Assembly: GCA_017405545.1 (NCBI GenBank)
Contig: JAFRAF010000047.1
Coordinates: forward strand, 1 to 6,688
Source: Oscillospiraceae bacterium
Lineage (GTDB): Bacteria; Bacillota; Clostridia; Oscillospirales; Oscillospiraceae
Reading direction: 5' to 3'
Length of the DNA stretch: 6,688 bases
The notes beneath the pieces were generated by a model. That model saw nothing but the letters and a program-made list of their open reading frames with translations, ran no database searches and was not told the DNA's origin. This document shows, piece after piece, positions 5,613 to 6,688 of the stretch (the first letter of the stretch is position 1; every line of letters starts with the position of its first letter). The position numbers and the translations under genes were made by a program.

Positions 5613-6319
5613 GGATACTGGCTATCGAGTCCTCGGCCAAGGCGGCCTCCTGCGCCATATGCGACGGGAAAAAGCTCCTGGCCCAGAGCTGGCAGAACTC
5701 CGGTCTCACCCACTCCAGGACCCTGCTGAGCATGACAGAGGCCATGCTGAAAAATCTGGACATGTCCATATCGGACATGGACCTTGTGGCCGCCGCCATA
5801 GGACCCGGCTCATTTACCGGGATACGCATAGGCGTTGCCGCAGCAAAGGGGCTCGCCTGGGGCGCCGACCTTCCGGCCTGCGGGGTCTCCACCCTGGAGG
5901 CCATGGCATGGCATCTGTACGACAGGGATCTGATAATTTGTCCCGTCATGGACGCCCGGCGCAGTCAGGTATACAACGCCCTGTTTCAGGGCGGCGGGGA
6001 CTGTCCCCTGCGCATAGCCCCTGACCGAGCCATATCCATAGAGGAGCTGGCCGGAGAGCTTAAAACGCTGAACAGGCCCGTCTGCCTTGTGGGCGACGGG
6101 GCCGAGCTCTGTTATTCAGCGCTGGAGGATACTATACCGGCACTGAGCCTTGCCCCGGAGAACATACGGCTTCAGAGCGCCTGGGGCGTGGCGATGGCCG
6201 TAACAGAGGCGGGAATAAAGCCCGCCGACGAACTCACACCCAACTATATCAGGCTCTCCCAGGCTGAGCGGGAGAGACTTGCGCGGCTTAAAGCCGGAAA
6301 CGCCAAGGGAGGACGCTAA
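5609..6319 (+). CDS. tsaB: tRNA threonylcarbamoyladenosine biosynthesis protein TsaB
   Basis: The 236-residue protein shows the ASKHA-fold TsaB pattern: [15 protein letters not shown] at the N-terminus (3-17), [13 protein letters not shown] (35-47), the hallmark [20 protein letters not shown] (65-84), GVSTLEAMA (92-100), and [14 protein letters not shown] (about 113-126). Length is typical. TsaB has no catalytic role of its own; it is the scaffold that pairs with TsaD and recruits TsaE in t6A synthesis. The start ATG overlaps the tsaE stop (ATGA at 5609-5612) and is preceded by GGGGGAGGT (5591-5599) with about 9 nt spacing, consistent with translational coupling. Isoleucine codons are mostly ATA, matching rodA. 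The usual partners rimI and tsaD do not follow; upp comes next. Confidence 0.95.
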   Translation: MRILAIESSAKAASCAICDGKKLLAQSWQNSGLTHSRTLLSMTEAMLKNLDMSISDMDLVAAAIGPGSFTGIRIGVAAAKGLAWGADLPACGVSTLEAMAWHLYDRDLIICPVMDARRSQVYNALFQGGGDCPLRIAPDRAISIEELAGELKTLNRPVCLVGDGAELCYSALEDTIPALSLAPENIRLQSAWGVAMAVTEAGIKPADELTPNYIRLSQAERERLARLKAGNAKGGR

Positions 6320-6320
6320 A

Positions 6321-6688
6321 ATGGAAAAGCTTCATATTCTGGATCATCCGCTTATTCAGCATAAGCTCGCTGTACTGCGTGATAAAAACACCTCTGTAAA
6401 GGATTTCAGAGAGGTGGTATCTGAGATATCCACCCTAATGTGCTATGACGCCACCCGAGACCTGCCCATGGAGGACATCGTGGTGGAAACCCCCATAGCC
6501 AAAGCCGACGCCAGACGAATTGCGGGCAAAAAAATGGCCATCGTACCCATCCTGCGCGCGGGTCTGGGGATGGTGGACGGCATATACAGGCTTATACCCG
6601 CGGCCAAGGTCGGCCACATAGGCATATACAGGGACCCGGACTCTATGGAGCCGGTTGAGTATTACTGCAAGATGCCCCGCGACATAGA
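6321..6688 (+). CDS. upp: Uracil phosphoribosyltransferase, 3' partial
   Basis: The frame opens with ATG at 6321, one base after the tsaB stop, and stays open to the window end (122 full codons). The translation follows Upp closely: [21 protein letters not shown] (residues 4-24), [21 protein letters not shown] (about 29-49), [32 protein letters not shown] (about 57-88), and [14 protein letters not shown]...[10 protein letters not shown] (about 93-119). The PRPP-binding loop and uracil-binding C-terminus lie beyond the window, so intactness cannot be judged. Upp converts uracil and PRPP to UMP in pyrimidine salvage. GGGAGG (6307-6312), inside the end of tsaB, is a strong Shine-Dalgarno at 8 nt spacing. 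The tight spacing implies cotranscription with tsaE-tsaB. Confidence 0.96.
   Translation, partial: MEKLHILDHPLIQHKLAVLRDKNTSVKDFREVVSEISTLMCYDATRDLPMEDIVVETPIAKADARRIAGKKMAIVPILRAGLGMVDGIYRLIPAAKVGHIGIYRDPDSMEPVEYYCKMPRDI

Overview
The window suggests a member of the Firmicutes (Bacillota), most likely class Clostridia and possibly the Oscillospiraceae. This is inferred from the gene content (tsaE-tsaB operon, an FtsW/RodA-family gene, a DUF3343 gene, a ClC protein with a C-terminal RCK domain), good Shine-Dalgarno sites and moderately high GC. The core genes strongly prefer ATA for isoleucine. Everything seen is chromosomal housekeeping or accessory-metabolism sequence. I see no prophage, transposase, CRISPR array, rRNA or tRNA.

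Layout. Positions 1-1626 (+) hold the 3' part of a fused gene, folylpolyglutamate synthase (FolC) joined in frame to 5-formyltetrahydrofolate cyclo-ligase (MTHFS). It is open from the first base, so its start lies outside the window. A hairpin with T-runs on both strands (1630-1658) separates it from a convergent (-) ClC chloride transporter gene (1729-3252). Upstream of clc lies a perfect 22-bp palindrome, then a (-) pair: a small DUF3343 gene (3375-3644) and, ahead of it, a rodA-like SEDS glycosyltransferase gene (3667-4836). A 347-bp divergent intergenic region (4837-5183) carries a good promoter in each direction and two leaders with plausible RNA structure. On the right a (+) operon runs tsaE (5184-5612), tsaB (5609-6319, 4-nt overlap) and upp (from 6321, cut by the window end).

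Functions. FolC-MTHFS joins folate polyglutamylation to recovery of 5-formyl-THF. RodA polymerises peptidoglycan glycan strands during elongation. TsaE and TsaB belong to the machinery that makes the t6A modification of ANN-decoding tRNAs. Upp salvages uracil. ClC moves chloride, probably in exchange for protons, and its RCK domain suggests ligand control.

Points that stand out: the FolC-MTHFS fusion with almost no linker; the clc gene, whose isoleucine codon choice is opposite to that of rodA and whose product departs from two ClC signature positions; and the tsaE leader, where two partly exclusive hairpins can form and one covers the ribosome binding site. I found no clear evidence of an entirely new multi-gene system. 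The RNA leaders are the least explained parts.
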